In this document: one piece after another, positions 1 to 8,940 of the stretch
Layout: each line of letters starts with the position of its first letter
Numbering within the stretch: the stretch's first letter is position 1
Assembly (NCBI GenBank): GCA_964418695.1
Contig: CAYQMN010000001.1
Span: forward strand, 186,001 to 250,000
Source of the DNA: Prado023 sp964418695
GTDB taxonomy: Bacteria; Actinomycetota; Actinomycetes; S36-B12; CAIYMF01
Direction of reading: 5' to 3'
DNA: 64,000 bases
Program-made: the position numbers and the translations under genes
The notes under the pieces: model-generated
The model's database searches: none
What the model was told of the DNA's origin: nothing
Seen by the model: the letters and a program-made list of their open reading frames with translations, nothing else

Positions 1-3000
1 ACCGGCGGCCAGTCGCTGACCGGCCCGCTGGTCGACGTCCTGCCCGACGGGGTCACGTTCGACTCGGTGACCGGCTCCACGCCGGCGCCGACCTCGGTCG
101 TCGGCCANNNNNNNNNNNNNNNNNNNNNNNNNNNNNNNNNNNNNNNNNNNNNNNNNNNNNNNNNNNNNNNNNNNNNNNNNNNNNNNNNNNNNNNNNNNNN
201 NNNNNNNTCACGTTCGACTCGGTGACCGGCTCCACGCCGGCGCCGACCTCGGTCGTCGGCCAGACGGTCACGTGGAACTCGGTCACGGTGGCCGCTGGTG
301 CGACCGTCACCTACACCTACCAGGTCGACGTGGCCGCGGGCATCGCGGGCGGCGCCACGCTGACCAACGACGCGACCTGGCAGGAGCTGCGCGACGACGT
401 CACGGTCACGGTCCGCGAGCCGGAGCCGGGCCTGGAGAAGACCGCGGCCGAGACCGTGGTCGACAGCCCAGGCACGGTCAACTACACCCTGACCCTGACC
501 AACACCGGCGGCTCGGACGCCACCGGCCCGCTGGTCGACGTGCTCCCCGACGGGATCACGTTCGACTCGGTGACCGGCTCCACGCCGGCGCCGACCTCGG
601 TCGTCGGCCAGACCGTCACCTGGAACTCGGTCACGGTGGCACCTGGTGCGACCGTCACCTACACCTACCTGGTCAACGTCGCCGCGGGCATCGCGGGCGG
701 CGCCACGCTGACCAACGACGCGACCTGGCTGGATCTGCAGGACGACGCCACCGTCACGGTCCGCGAACCGGATCCGGGCCTGGAGAAGACCGCGGACGTC
801 ACCGTGGTCACCAGCCCGGGGGAGGTCAACTACACGCTGACCCTGACCAACACCGGCGGCTCGAGCTCCACCGGCGCGCTGGTCGACTTCCTGCCCGACG
901 GGATCACGTTCAACTCGGCCACCAACGGCACCCCGGCGCCGGACGACATCAGCGCCGACGGTCGGACCCTCACCTGGAACTCGGTCACAGTCGCACCTGG
1001 TGCGACCGTCACCTACACCTACCGGGTCAACGTCGCGCCGGACCTCGCCGACCAGACCACGCTGACCAACGACGCCAGCTGGCAGGAGCTGCGCGACGAC
1101 GTCACCGTCACCGTGCAGGCTCCGATCCCCGGGCTGGAGAAGACCGCGGACGTGACCGAGGTCAACAGCCCAGGGCAGGTCAACTACACCCTGACCCTGA
1201 CCAACACCGGCAGCATCGACGCGGTCGGCCCGCTGGTCGACGTGCTCCCCGACGGGATCACGTTCGCCTCGGCCACCAACGGCACCCCGGCGCCGGACGA
1301 CATCAGCGCCGACGGTCGGACCCTCACCTGGAACTCGGTCACAGTCGCACCTGGTGCGACCGTCACCTACACCTACCGGGTCAACGTCGCCGCGGGCATC
1401 GCGGGCGGCACCGCGCTGACCAACGACGCGACCTGGCTGGATCTGCGCGACGACGTCACCGTCACGGTTCCCCCGTCGGAGCCGGGCCTGGAGAAGACCG
1501 CGGACGTCACCGAGGTCACCAGCCCGGGGCAGGTCAACTACACGCTGACCCTGACCAACACCGGCGGCTCGGACGCCACCGGCCCGCTGGTCGACGAGCT
1601 GCCCGCGGGGGTCACGTTCGACTCGGTGACCGGCTCCACGCCGGCGCCGACCTCGGTCGTCGGCCAGATCGTGACGTGGAACTCGGTCACGGTGGCACCG
1701 GGCCAGACGCTGACCTTCACCTACCTGGTGAACGTCGCGCCGAACCTCGCCGACCAGACTCAGCTGACCAACGACGCCACCTGGCAGGACCTGCAGGACG
1801 ACGTCACCGTCACGGTCGATCAGCCGCCGGTTCCGGCAGTCTCCAAGATCGCCACTCGCGGCAACGGCTCCCTGGTCGACACGGACAGGGTGCGGCCCGG
1901 CGACGTGCTCACCTACCGGGTGACGGCCAGCAACACGGCCCCAGCCGGGTCGGCGCTGCTCTCCGGCACTCTGGTCGACACACCCGACCTGGCCTACGTC
2001 TCGGTCCCGACCGCCATCTCCGACGGCGGCGTGTGGAACGGAACCACGATCACGTGGCCGGTCACCGACCTGGCCGGTGGCGCGTCGGTGACCTTCACCT
2101 ACCAGGTGACGGTCAACGCCGACGCCCCCGAGGGCGGCTCGGTCGACGACCACGTCGTCCTCCAGACCCTGTTCGGCAACCCGGAGGACACCACCACCAA
2201 CCCGATCGACGGCCTGCCGGTCATCCAGGCCAGCAAGACGGCGTCGCCGTCGATCGTGCCGGCAGCCGGTGGTGACGTCACCTACACGGTTCGGATCACG
2301 AATCTGAGCCCGGAGACGGTGTGGCTGAACAGCCTGGTGGACGACCTGTTCGGGAACCTGGACGGTGAGGGCACGTGCGCTGTGACCCCCCCGGTGGAGC
2401 TGGCCCCGAACAACACCACCGATGACACCGACGTCTACTCGTGCACCTTCGTCAGGCACCTGACCCAGGCCGACCCCGGCGTGGATGATGCGGGCCTGCA
2501 CACCAACACGGTCACCGGCATCGCCGAGGATGCCGATGGGAACGAGGCCAGCGACGACGATCCGGCCACGGTCGGGTTCACCGATCTGGTGAAGACCGTC
2601 GACCCGAGCGTGGTCGAGGACGGTGAGAACGCCACCTACACCGTGACGTTGACCAACACCGGCACGACCGCGGTCGTCTCGGACCTGGTGGACGATCTGC
2701 CGGAGGGGGTCACCTATGTGGCCGACTCCGCCCTTCCGGTCGAACCGACCAGTGTGGTCGACAACCCCGACCCGAACATCAGCCAGACCCTGACCTGGGC
2801 GGACGTCTTCCTGGCTGGCGGTGAGTCGCGGACCTTCCGGTACACGGTGCACCTGGCCGAGAACCTCATCGACCGCACCACCCTGGTGAACGACGCCACA
2901 TGGGCCGGCTCGGACGACAACGCGACCGTCACCGTCGACAACCCCGCCGAACCGGGCCTGGAGAAGGCTGCGGACGTGACCGAGGTCACCAGCCCGGGGC

Positions 3001-6000
3001 AGGTCAACTACACGCTGACCCTGACCAACACCGGCGGCTCGGACGCCACCGGCCCGCTGGTCGACGAGCTGCCCGCGGGGGTCACGTTCGACTCGGTGAC
3101 CGGCTCCACGCCGGCGCCGACCTCGGTCGTCGGCCAGATCGTGACGTGGAACTCGGTCACGGTGGCACCGGGCCAGACGCTGACCTTCACCTACCTGGTG
3201 AACGTCGCGCCGAACCTCGCCGACCAGACTCAGCTGACCAACGACGCCACCTGGCAGGACCTGCAGGACGACGTCACCGTCACGGTCGATCAGCCGCCGG
3301 TTCCGGCAGTCTCCAAGATCGCCACTCGCGGCAACGGCTCCCTGGTCGACACGGACAGGGTGCGGCCCGGCGACGTGCTCACCTACCGGGTGACGGCCAG
3401 CAACACGGCCCCAGCCGGGTCGGCGCTGCTCTCCGGCACTCTGGTCGACACACCCGACCTGGCCTACGTCTCGGTCCCGACCGCCATCTCCGACGGCGGC
3501 GTGTGGAACGGAACCACGATCACGTGGCCGGTCACCGACCTGGCCGGTGGCGCGTCGGTGACCTTCACCTACCAGGTGACGGTCAACGCCGACGCCCCCG
3601 AGGGCGGCTCGGTCGACGACCACGTCGTCCTCCAGACCCTGTTCGGCAACCCGGAGGACACCACCACCAACCCGATCGACGGCCTGCCCACCATCCAGGT
3701 GGACAAGACCGCCGACCCGGCCACGGTGCCCGCCGCCGGCGGTGACGTCACGTACACCATCGTCGTGACCAACCTCAGCCCGGAGACGGTCTGGCTGAAC
3801 AGCCTCGTCGACGACAAGTTCGGCGACCTGAACGGCCAGGGCACGTGCGATGTCGCCACCCCGGTCGAGCTGGCTGCTACCAACACCACCGACGACCTCG
3901 ACACCTACACATGCACCTTCACCGTGCACCTGGCCGAGGACTCGGCGGGTGTCGAGGAGGGCCAGCACGTCAACGTCGTCACGGCGACCGCCGAGGACGC
4001 CGACGGCAACCCGGCCACTGACGACGACGACGCCGTGGTCGGCTTCACCAAGCTGGAGAAGTCGGTCGACCCGGCCGAGGTCCGCGACGGTGAGAACGCC
4101 ACCTACACCGTGACCCTCACCAACACCGGCACGGTCGCGGTCCCCTCCGACCTCGTGGACAACCTGCCGGTCGGGGTCACCTACGTGGCCGGCTCGGCCA
4201 CCCCGGACGAGCCCAGCACCGTGGTGGACAACCCGAACACCAGCCAGACGCTCACCTGGACGGGCGTCACTCTGGCCGGCGGCGCCTCGGTCACCTACAC
4301 CTACGTGGTGCGCTTGGCCGAGAACCTCATCGACCGCACCACCCTGGTGAACGACGCCACATGGGCCGGCTCGGACGACAACGCGACCGTCACCGTCGAC
4401 AACCCCGCTGAGCCGGGCCTGGAGAAGGCCGCGGACCGCGAGGAGGCGCTCCCCGGCGGGCAGGTGAACTACACGCTGACCCTGACCAACACCGGCGGCG
4501 CACCGTCCTCCGGCGCGCTGGTCGACGTGCTGCCCGAGGGCATCACCTTCCAGGCGGTCACTGGGGAGACCCCCCAGCCCGACTCCGTCAGCGACGACGG
4601 TCGGACCCTCACCTGGGACAGCGTCACCGTCCAGCCTCTGGAGACGGTCACGTTCACCTACGTGGTGGACGTCGATCCCAGCGTCCCCGACGACACCCAG
4701 CTGACCAACGACGCCACCTGGCAGGAGCTGCAGGCTCACGCCACAGTCACCGTCCGCGTCCCGGGTCTGGAGAAGGAGGCCAACCCGCCGGCAGGCACCG
4801 GCGTCGAGGCTGGTGACACCATCACCTACACGGTGACCGTCTCCAACCCGCTGCGCCGGGAGGTCACCGGACAGACGCTGCGGGACACGCTGCCCGCCAA
4901 CGTGACCCTGGACGAGTCCTCGATCACGCCGGCCGGCACCTTCACGGCCTCCGACAGCGAGGCGTCCGCCGGCACCATCGAGTGGACGTTCGACCTGCCG
5001 GCAGCCACGCTGGACGGTGAGACTCTGGTGCGGGGCAGCGCGACGTTCACCTACACCGTGACCGTCGATGCTGGATTCGGCGAACCCACCGCGGAGCCCG
5101 CGACGATCCTGGTCAACCGGGCCGAGTGGGTTCAGACGAGGCTGGTCGACATCACCGAGCATCCGGTGAAGGCCATGGACGCCGACTTCTCCGGCTTCTG
5201 TGTCGGGACTGCGCCCTTCTACGAGTTCAACGTGTTCACCCAGCACCACGAGCTGTTCGACTCGCAGGACGGCTCGATCGACTGGTACCACGCCAACGAC
5301 CAGGGCCAGCCGATCGACGCCAACGGCAACCCGACCGATGACCCGGCGGAGTTCGTGCCGGCCATCAATGAGGAGACCGGCCAGCCGGTCAGGGCGACCT
5401 TCACCCTCGATGCCAACGGCGAGTACCACTCCGGCAACATCCTGTGGCCGGGTGCCGTGGTGGACGCCAACGGCAATGCCATCGACTGGCCGGGCTGGGA
5501 GCCCGTGAACGGGGGCTGGGTCCAGGTGAACGACGGCGGCGTGCGTGAGCGCGCAGTGGTCGTGATCACCGTGAACCCGGCGGTCGGCGGCATCGTGGCC
5601 TACCCGCCGGCGGCCTCCCCCTGCGCCAACCCGCCGGGAGTCGTCACGATGGACAAGACCGCAGACCCCGCCGAGGGCACCACGGTCAAGGTCGGTGACA
5701 CGATCACCTACTCGATCGAGGTGAGGAACACGGGCGGCAGCACGTTCACCGGTCCGCTCACCGACGATCTGCCCACCGGGTTCACGCTCGACGAGTCGAG
5801 CATCAGTGACAGCGGAACCGTCAGCGGCAGCACCATCACGTGGAACCTGACGCTGGCGGCCGGGGAGACGATCACGGTCACCTACTCCGGCACCGTCAAC
5901 AAGAGCGCCAAGGACGAGCTGGTCAACACCGCGACGCTCACCACGCCGGAGGGCCCGATCACCGATCAGACCCGGCACCCGGTGAAGGGCGGCACCCCGC

Positions 6001-6113
6001 CGCTCGCGCACACCGGCGCCGACGCGGTGTCGCCGATCCTCCTGGCGGCTCTGCTGACGATCCTCGGTGGCACGCTGCTCATCACCTGGGGGCGGCGCCG
6101 CCGCCACGGGTGA
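1..6113 (+). CDS. Giant DUF11-repeat surface protein with LAxTG sorting signal (5' partial, contains gap)
   Basis: This is the 3' part of a very large secreted wall protein. It consists of about 15 domains of roughly 115 residues of the DUF11/conserved-repeat type (pattern PGLEKTAD..., NYTLTLTNTGG, LVD-LPDGITF, W-SVTV-PG-TVTYTY, NDATW). A different segment encoded at about 5160-5640 carries the only obvious cysteine pair. One more repeat follows, then LAHTG (6003-6017), a hydrophobic helix and a RRRRHG tail. LAxTG is the motif used by actinobacterial class E sortases, so covalent wall anchoring is inferred. The start and signal peptide lie left of the window. The frame differs across the 100-N placeholder (108-207) only because the gap length is arbitrary. 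Likely role is adhesion or surface coat; no ligand can be inferred. Confidence 0.85.
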   Translation, partial: RRPVADRPAGRRPARRGHVRLGDRLHAGADLGRRPXXXXXXXXXXXXXXXXXXXXXXXXXXXXXXXXXXTFDSVTGSTPAPTSVVGQTVTWNSVTVAAGATVTYTYQVDVAAGIAGGATLTNDATWQELRDDVTVTVREPEPGLEKTAAETVVDSPGTVNYTLTLTNTGGSDATGPLVDVLPDGITFDSVTGSTPAPTSVVGQTVTWNSVTVAPGATVTYTYLVNVAAGIAGGATLTNDATWLDLQDDATVTVREPDPGLEKTADVTVVTSPGEVNYTLTLTNTGGSSSTGALVDFLPDGITFNSATNGTPAPDDISADGRTLTWNSVTVAPGATVTYTYRVNVAPDLADQTTLTNDASWQELRDDVTVTVQAPIPGLEKTADVTEVNSPGQVNYTLTLTNTGSIDAVGPLVDVLPDGITFASATNGTPAPDDISADGRTLTWNSVTVAPGATVTYTYRVNVAAGIAGGTALTNDATWLDLRDDVTVTVPPSEPGLEKTADVTEVTSPGQVNYTLTLTNTGGSDATGPLVDELPAGVTFDSVTGSTPAPTSVVGQIVTWNSVTVAPGQTLTFTYLVNVAPNLADQTQLTNDATWQDLQDDVTVTVDQPPVPAVSKIATRGNGSLVDTDRVRPGDVLTYRVTASNTAPAGSALLSGTLVDTPDLAYVSVPTAISDGGVWNGTTITWPVTDLAGGASVTFTYQVTVNADAPEGGSVDDHVVLQTLFGNPEDTTTNPIDGLPVIQASKTASPSIVPAAGGDVTYTVRITNLSPETVWLNSLVDDLFGNLDGEGTCAVTPPVELAPNNTTDDTDVYSCTFVRHLTQADPGVDDAGLHTNTVTGIAEDADGNEASDDDPATVGFTDLVKTVDPSVVEDGENATYTVTLTNTGTTAVVSDLVDDLPEGVTYVADSALPVEPTSVVDNPDPNISQTLTWADVFLAGGESRTFRYTVHLAENLIDRTTLVNDATWAGSDDNATVTVDNPAEPGLEKAADVTEVTSPGQVNYTLTLTNTGGSDATGPLVDELPAGVTFDSVTGSTPAPTSVVGQIVTWNSVTVAPGQTLTFTYLVNVAPNLADQTQLTNDATWQDLQDDVTVTVDQPPVPAVSKIATRGNGSLVDTDRVRPGDVLTYRVTASNTAPAGSALLSGTLVDTPDLAYVSVPTAISDGGVWNGTTITWPVTDLAGGASVTFTYQVTVNADAPEGGSVDDHVVLQTLFGNPEDTTTNPIDGLPTIQVDKTADPATVPAAGGDVTYTIVVTNLSPETVWLNSLVDDKFGDLNGQGTCDVATPVELAATNTTDDLDTYTCTFTVHLAEDSAGVEEGQHVNVVTATAEDADGNPATDDDDAVVGFTKLEKSVDPAEVRDGENATYTVTLTNTGTVAVPSDLVDNLPVGVTYVAGSATPDEPSTVVDNPNTSQTLTWTGVTLAGGASVTYTYVVRLAENLIDRTTLVNDATWAGSDDNATVTVDNPAEPGLEKAADREEALPGGQVNYTLTLTNTGGAPSSGALVDVLPEGITFQAVTGETPQPDSVSDDGRTLTWDSVTVQPLETVTFTYVVDVDPSVPDDTQLTNDATWQELQAHATVTVRVPGLEKEANPPAGTGVEAGDTITYTVTVSNPLRREVTGQTLRDTLPANVTLDESSITPAGTFTASDSEASAGTIEWTFDLPAATLDGETLVRGSATFTYTVTVDAGFGEPTAEPATILVNRAEWVQTRLVDITEHPVKAMDADFSGFCVGTAPFYEFNVFTQHHELFDSQDGSIDWYHANDQGQPIDANGNPTDDPAEFVPAINEETGQPVRATFTLDANGEYHSGNILWPGAVVDANGNAIDWPGWEPVNGGWVQVNDGGVRERAVVVITVNPAVGGIVAYPPAASPCANPPGVVTMDKTADPAEGTTVKVGDTITYSIEVRNTGGSTFTGPLTDDLPTGFTLDESSISDSGTVSGSTITWNLTLAAGETITVTYSGTVNKSAKDELVNTATLTTPEGPITDQTRHPVKGGTPPLAHTGADAVSPILLAALLTILGGTLLITWGRRRRHG
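108..207. other. Assembly gap (100 N placeholder)
   Basis: Exactly 100 N lie inside the repeat gene. The 55 nt before the gap (53-107) are identical to the 55 nt after it (208-262). The same 55-mer recurs at 556-610, 1612-1666 and 3082-3136. The gap is therefore a repeat-induced contig break of unknown true length; it could be zero or several missing repeat units. Confidence 0.97.
1509..2218 (+). repeat. 710-bp perfect direct repeat, copy 1
   Basis: By eye every base matches 2979-3688. The offset is 1470 bp (490 codons), so the reading frame is kept. It encodes two successive DUF11 domains (PGLEKTAD type and PAVSKIATRG type). Sequence after the repeat is clearly homologous but diverged, so the whole 1.47-kb unit was duplicated and part of it is recent or homogenised. 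Confidence 0.95.
2979..3688 (+). repeat. 710-bp perfect direct repeat, copy 2
   Basis: This is the second copy of 1509-2218. A shorter exact block also recurs between about 2854-2946 and 4315-4407, at the end of each larger unit. Confidence 0.95.
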
Positions 6114-6143
6114 CGCCCAGCCGGTGAGCTGAATCCGGCAGCA

Positions 6144-6183
6144 GGAGAGGCCCGGTCCCGGGACAACGGGACCGGGCCTCTCC
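6144..6183. terminator. Bidirectional terminator hairpin
   Basis: A perfect 16-bp stem (6144-6159 paired with 6168-6183) has an 8-nt loop. It sits between the convergent surface-protein gene and ribF. No T-tract is obvious, as is common in actinobacteria; the position suits termination from both sides. Confidence 0.85.
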
Positions 6184-6254
6184 GCGGTTGGGGGTGAGCG
6201 GCTGCGCTGGGCTGATCGGTGCGCCAGCGTCGGTCTGTGGCGACCCTGCGCCTC

Positions 6255-7196
6255 CTAGGGCAGCAGGCGGGCGCGAGTGCGGGCCACGTCGTCGTGCATC
6301 TGGGCGACCAGCTCCTCGACAGTGTCGAAGCGGTGCATCCCGCGCACTCGGTCGACCAGATCGAGGTGCAGCGCGGACCCGTACAGGTCCAGTGCGGGCT
6401 GGGCGTCCAGCAGGTACGCCTCGACGCGGCGCGTGGTGCCGTCGAAGGTCGGATTGGTGCCGACCGAGATCGCCGCGGCCCACTCCCGCTCCGGTCCGCC
6501 CGGGCGCGACGCCCACCCGGCATAGACCCCGTCGGCCGGCAGCGCCAACTCGGGCGCGCAGTTCAGGTTCGCGGTCGGGAAGCCCAGGTCACGACCCCGG
6601 GCATCGCCGGTCACGACCGGGCCCGAGAGCCGATGCGGGTGCCCGAGCGCCCGCGCGGCGGCGGCCACCTCACCGGCCGCCACCAGCTCGCGGATGACCG
6701 TCGAGGAGCACACCGGGCCGCCGGTCCAACCGGCCAGGTCGACGACCGTCACGGAGAAGTCGAGGTCCGCACCCAGGTCGCCCAGCATCGCGACGTCGCC
6801 GGCCGCCCGGTGCCCGAACCGGAAGTTGCGCCCGACCAGGACGTGCGCGGCGTGCATCGGGTCGCGCAGGACGAATCGGGCGAAGTCCGCCGCGGTCTGC
6901 GCCGACAGCTCGCGGGTGAAGGGAAGCACGAGCGTCCCGGCCAGCCCGGCCGCCTCGAAGAGCTCCAAGCGCCGAGGCAGCGAGGCCAGCATCGGCGGGG
7001 CCAGCTCGGGGCGCAGCACCCGCATCGGGTGCGGGTCGAACGTGACCGCAACCGGCAGCAGGCCCACCTCGCGTCGCGCCACCACCTGGTCGATCAGAAT
7101 GCGGTGCCCGCGGTGCACGCCGTCGAAGGTGCCGACCGTCAGGGCGGTCCGGGGAAGGTCGTCGGGCACCTCGGCCGGTCCGGTCCACACGTGCAT
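6255..7196 (-). CDS. ribF: Bifunctional riboflavin kinase / FAD synthetase
   Basis: Phosphorylates riboflavin to FMN and adenylates FMN to FAD in the cytoplasm. The N-terminal nucleotidyltransferase domain shows GTFDGVHRGH (about residues 22-31) and a GRNFRFGHRAAGD motif. The C-terminal kinase domain begins near GDARGRDLGFPTANL. Start chosen at the ATG at 7196 (MHVWTGPAEVP), giving 313 aa, the usual family length; the frame is open further upstream but that part is low-complexity and unlike the family. ribF normally follows truB; here an oppositely oriented aminopeptidase gene lies between them. Confidence 0.95.
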   Translation of the reverse strand: MHVWTGPAEVPDDLPRTALTVGTFDGVHRGHRILIDQVVARREVGLLPVAVTFDPHPMRVLRPELAPPMLASLPRRLELFEAAGLAGTLVLPFTRELSAQTAADFARFVLRDPMHAAHVLVGRNFRFGHRAAGDVAMLGDLGADLDFSVTVVDLAGWTGGPVCSSTVIRELVAAGEVAAAARALGHPHRLSGPVVTGDARGRDLGFPTANLNCAPELALPADGVYAGWASRPGGPEREWAAAISVGTNPTFDGTTRRVEAYLLDAQPALDLYGSALHLDLVDRVRGMHRFDTVEELVAQMHDDVARTRARLLP

Positions 7197-7354
7197 GCGC
7201 GTACGATCCCACGGCCCGGCGGCTGGCCGGAAATGGGGCTCTCCGGGCGCAACCGTGGGCGGGCCTGCGCGCCTGATCGGGCTTGCGCGGCTGACCGGCC
7301 CTTCGTGCACGAAGAACAGGGAACCGACTGAAGGTGCGTCCTACACTCGCGGGC

Positions 7355-8869
7355 ATGACCAGTACCGACGACGCCCCGCGAGCCGACGCGCCGACCGCCG
7401 ATCCGACCGCCCTGACTCCGACGCCAGTGCGTCGGCGCGCCGCGATGGACGCCGACCTGGTGGCCTGGCTGGGCAAGGACTGGGATCCGGCGCCCGCGAT
7501 GCCGCATCCGGCGTTGACCAGCGGGATCGCCCCCTGGACCGTCCAGCGCCGGGCGCAGCTGTCCGCGCGCTACCCGGGGCAGCTCGTCGTGGTGCCCTCG
7601 GGGCAGCTGAAGACCCGCGCCAACGACACCGACTACGCGTTCCGGGCCAGCTCGCAGTTCGTGTGGCTCACCGGGGAGACCGCCGAGGGCGCGGTCCTGG
7701 TCCTCGCGCCGCGCCCCAGCGGCGACGGACATGAGGCCACCCTCTACGTGCGTGCGTACCACCCGGCCGGCTCCGAGGGCTACTTCACCGACCATCTGTT
7801 CGGCGCGCTGTGGGTCGGCGGGGTGCCGACACCCTCCGAGACCGCCGACGTGCTCGGCCTAGCCGCTCGCCCACTCGACGAGCTGCCCGGGGTGCTGGCG
7901 CAGTGGCGTGGGCCGTGCGTGGCGCTGGCCGGCGTGGACCATCTGCTCGACCCGCTCGTCCCACACGAGGGCTCGGCGGGCCTGCTCGCCGCCATCGACG
8001 AGCTACGGCTGGTCAAAGACGCCTGGGAGCTGGGCCGTCTGCGCCACGCCTGCGAGGCGACCGCGCGCGGGTTCGCCGACGTGGCCCGGGAGATCCCCCG
8101 GGTCCTGGACCGGCCGGTGCGGGGCGAGCGGTGGCTGGAGGGCACGTTCTGGCGGCGGGCCAGGCTGGAGGGCAACGAGGTCGGCTACACGTCGATCATC
8201 GGCTCGGGCGGCCACGCGACGACCCTGCACTGGTGGCGCAACCACGGTCGGCTGAGCTCCGGGGACCTGCTGCTGGCCGACATGGGGATGGAGACCGACG
8301 AGCTGCACACCGCGGACATCACCCGCACCTTCCCGCTCGACGGGCAGTGGACCCCGGCCCAGCGCAAGGTCTACTCCGCGGTGCTGGAGGCACAGCGGGC
8401 CGGCATCGCGGAGGTCCGGGTGGGCAACGACTTCATGGCCGCCCATCACGCGGCGATGCATGTGCTGGCCGAGCACCTGCACTCCTGGGGAGTGCTGGAC
8501 GTGCCCGCCTCGGTGTCGTGCGCGTCCGACCCGGCCACCCCGGGCGCCGGCCGGCACCGGCGCTGGACGCTGCACGGGGTCTCGCACAGCCTCGGCCTGG
8601 ACGTGCACGACTGCGCCCACGCCCGCGACGAGCTGCACTTCTCCGCGCCGCTGCAGGCCAACCAGGCGCTCACGGTCGAGCCGGGGCTGTACTTCCAGGC
8701 CAACGACCTGTCGGTACCCGCCGAGCTGCGCGGGATCGGGGTGCGCATCGAGGACGACGTGGTCGTCGGCCCGGACGGCCCGGTCGTGCTGTCGCACCAC
8801 GTCCCGACCGATCCCGACGACATCCTGGAGTGGCTGCGAGAGGCCCAAGCCAGCCAGCCCGACCTGTAG
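7355..8869 (+). CDS. pepP: Aminopeptidase P family (Xaa-Pro) metallopeptidase
   Basis: Removes N-terminal residues preceding proline. It has the two-domain layout of M24B peptidases: an N-terminal creatinase-like domain, then the pita-bread fold with the dinuclear metal ligands visible in DMGMETDELHTADITR (two Asp), HGVSHSLGLDVHD (His), TVEPGLYF (Glu) and GIGVRIEDD (Glu). About 504 aa from the ATG at 7355; a GTG at 7334 in the same frame is an alternative, and neither has a clear Shine-Dalgarno sequence. It is divergent from ribF and convergent with truB, so it is transcribed alone. Confidence 0.92.
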   Translation: MTSTDDAPRADAPTADPTALTPTPVRRRAAMDADLVAWLGKDWDPAPAMPHPALTSGIAPWTVQRRAQLSARYPGQLVVVPSGQLKTRANDTDYAFRASSQFVWLTGETAEGAVLVLAPRPSGDGHEATLYVRAYHPAGSEGYFTDHLFGALWVGGVPTPSETADVLGLAARPLDELPGVLAQWRGPCVALAGVDHLLDPLVPHEGSAGLLAAIDELRLVKDAWELGRLRHACEATARGFADVAREIPRVLDRPVRGERWLEGTFWRRARLEGNEVGYTSIIGSGGHATTLHWWRNHGRLSSGDLLLADMGMETDELHTADITRTFPLDGQWTPAQRKVYSAVLEAQRAGIAEVRVGNDFMAAHHAAMHVLAEHLHSWGVLDVPASVSCASDPATPGAGRHRRWTLHGVSHSLGLDVHDCAHARDELHFSAPLQANQALTVEPGLYFQANDLSVPAELRGIGVRIEDDVVVGPDGPVVLSHHVPTDPDDILEWLREAQASQPDL

Positions 8870-8940
8870 GCCCGCCGGTCTCGAGTGTCCAGACACGCAC
8901 CAGCGCCCAGCCCGAGCAGCCCCCCGCGCCGCGCGCCGGG

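Noticed and set aside
222..6113. GTG at 222 as the start of the surface-protein gene
   Set aside because: The frame is open to the gap edge and the encoded sequence begins inside a DUF11 repeat; the true start is left of the window.
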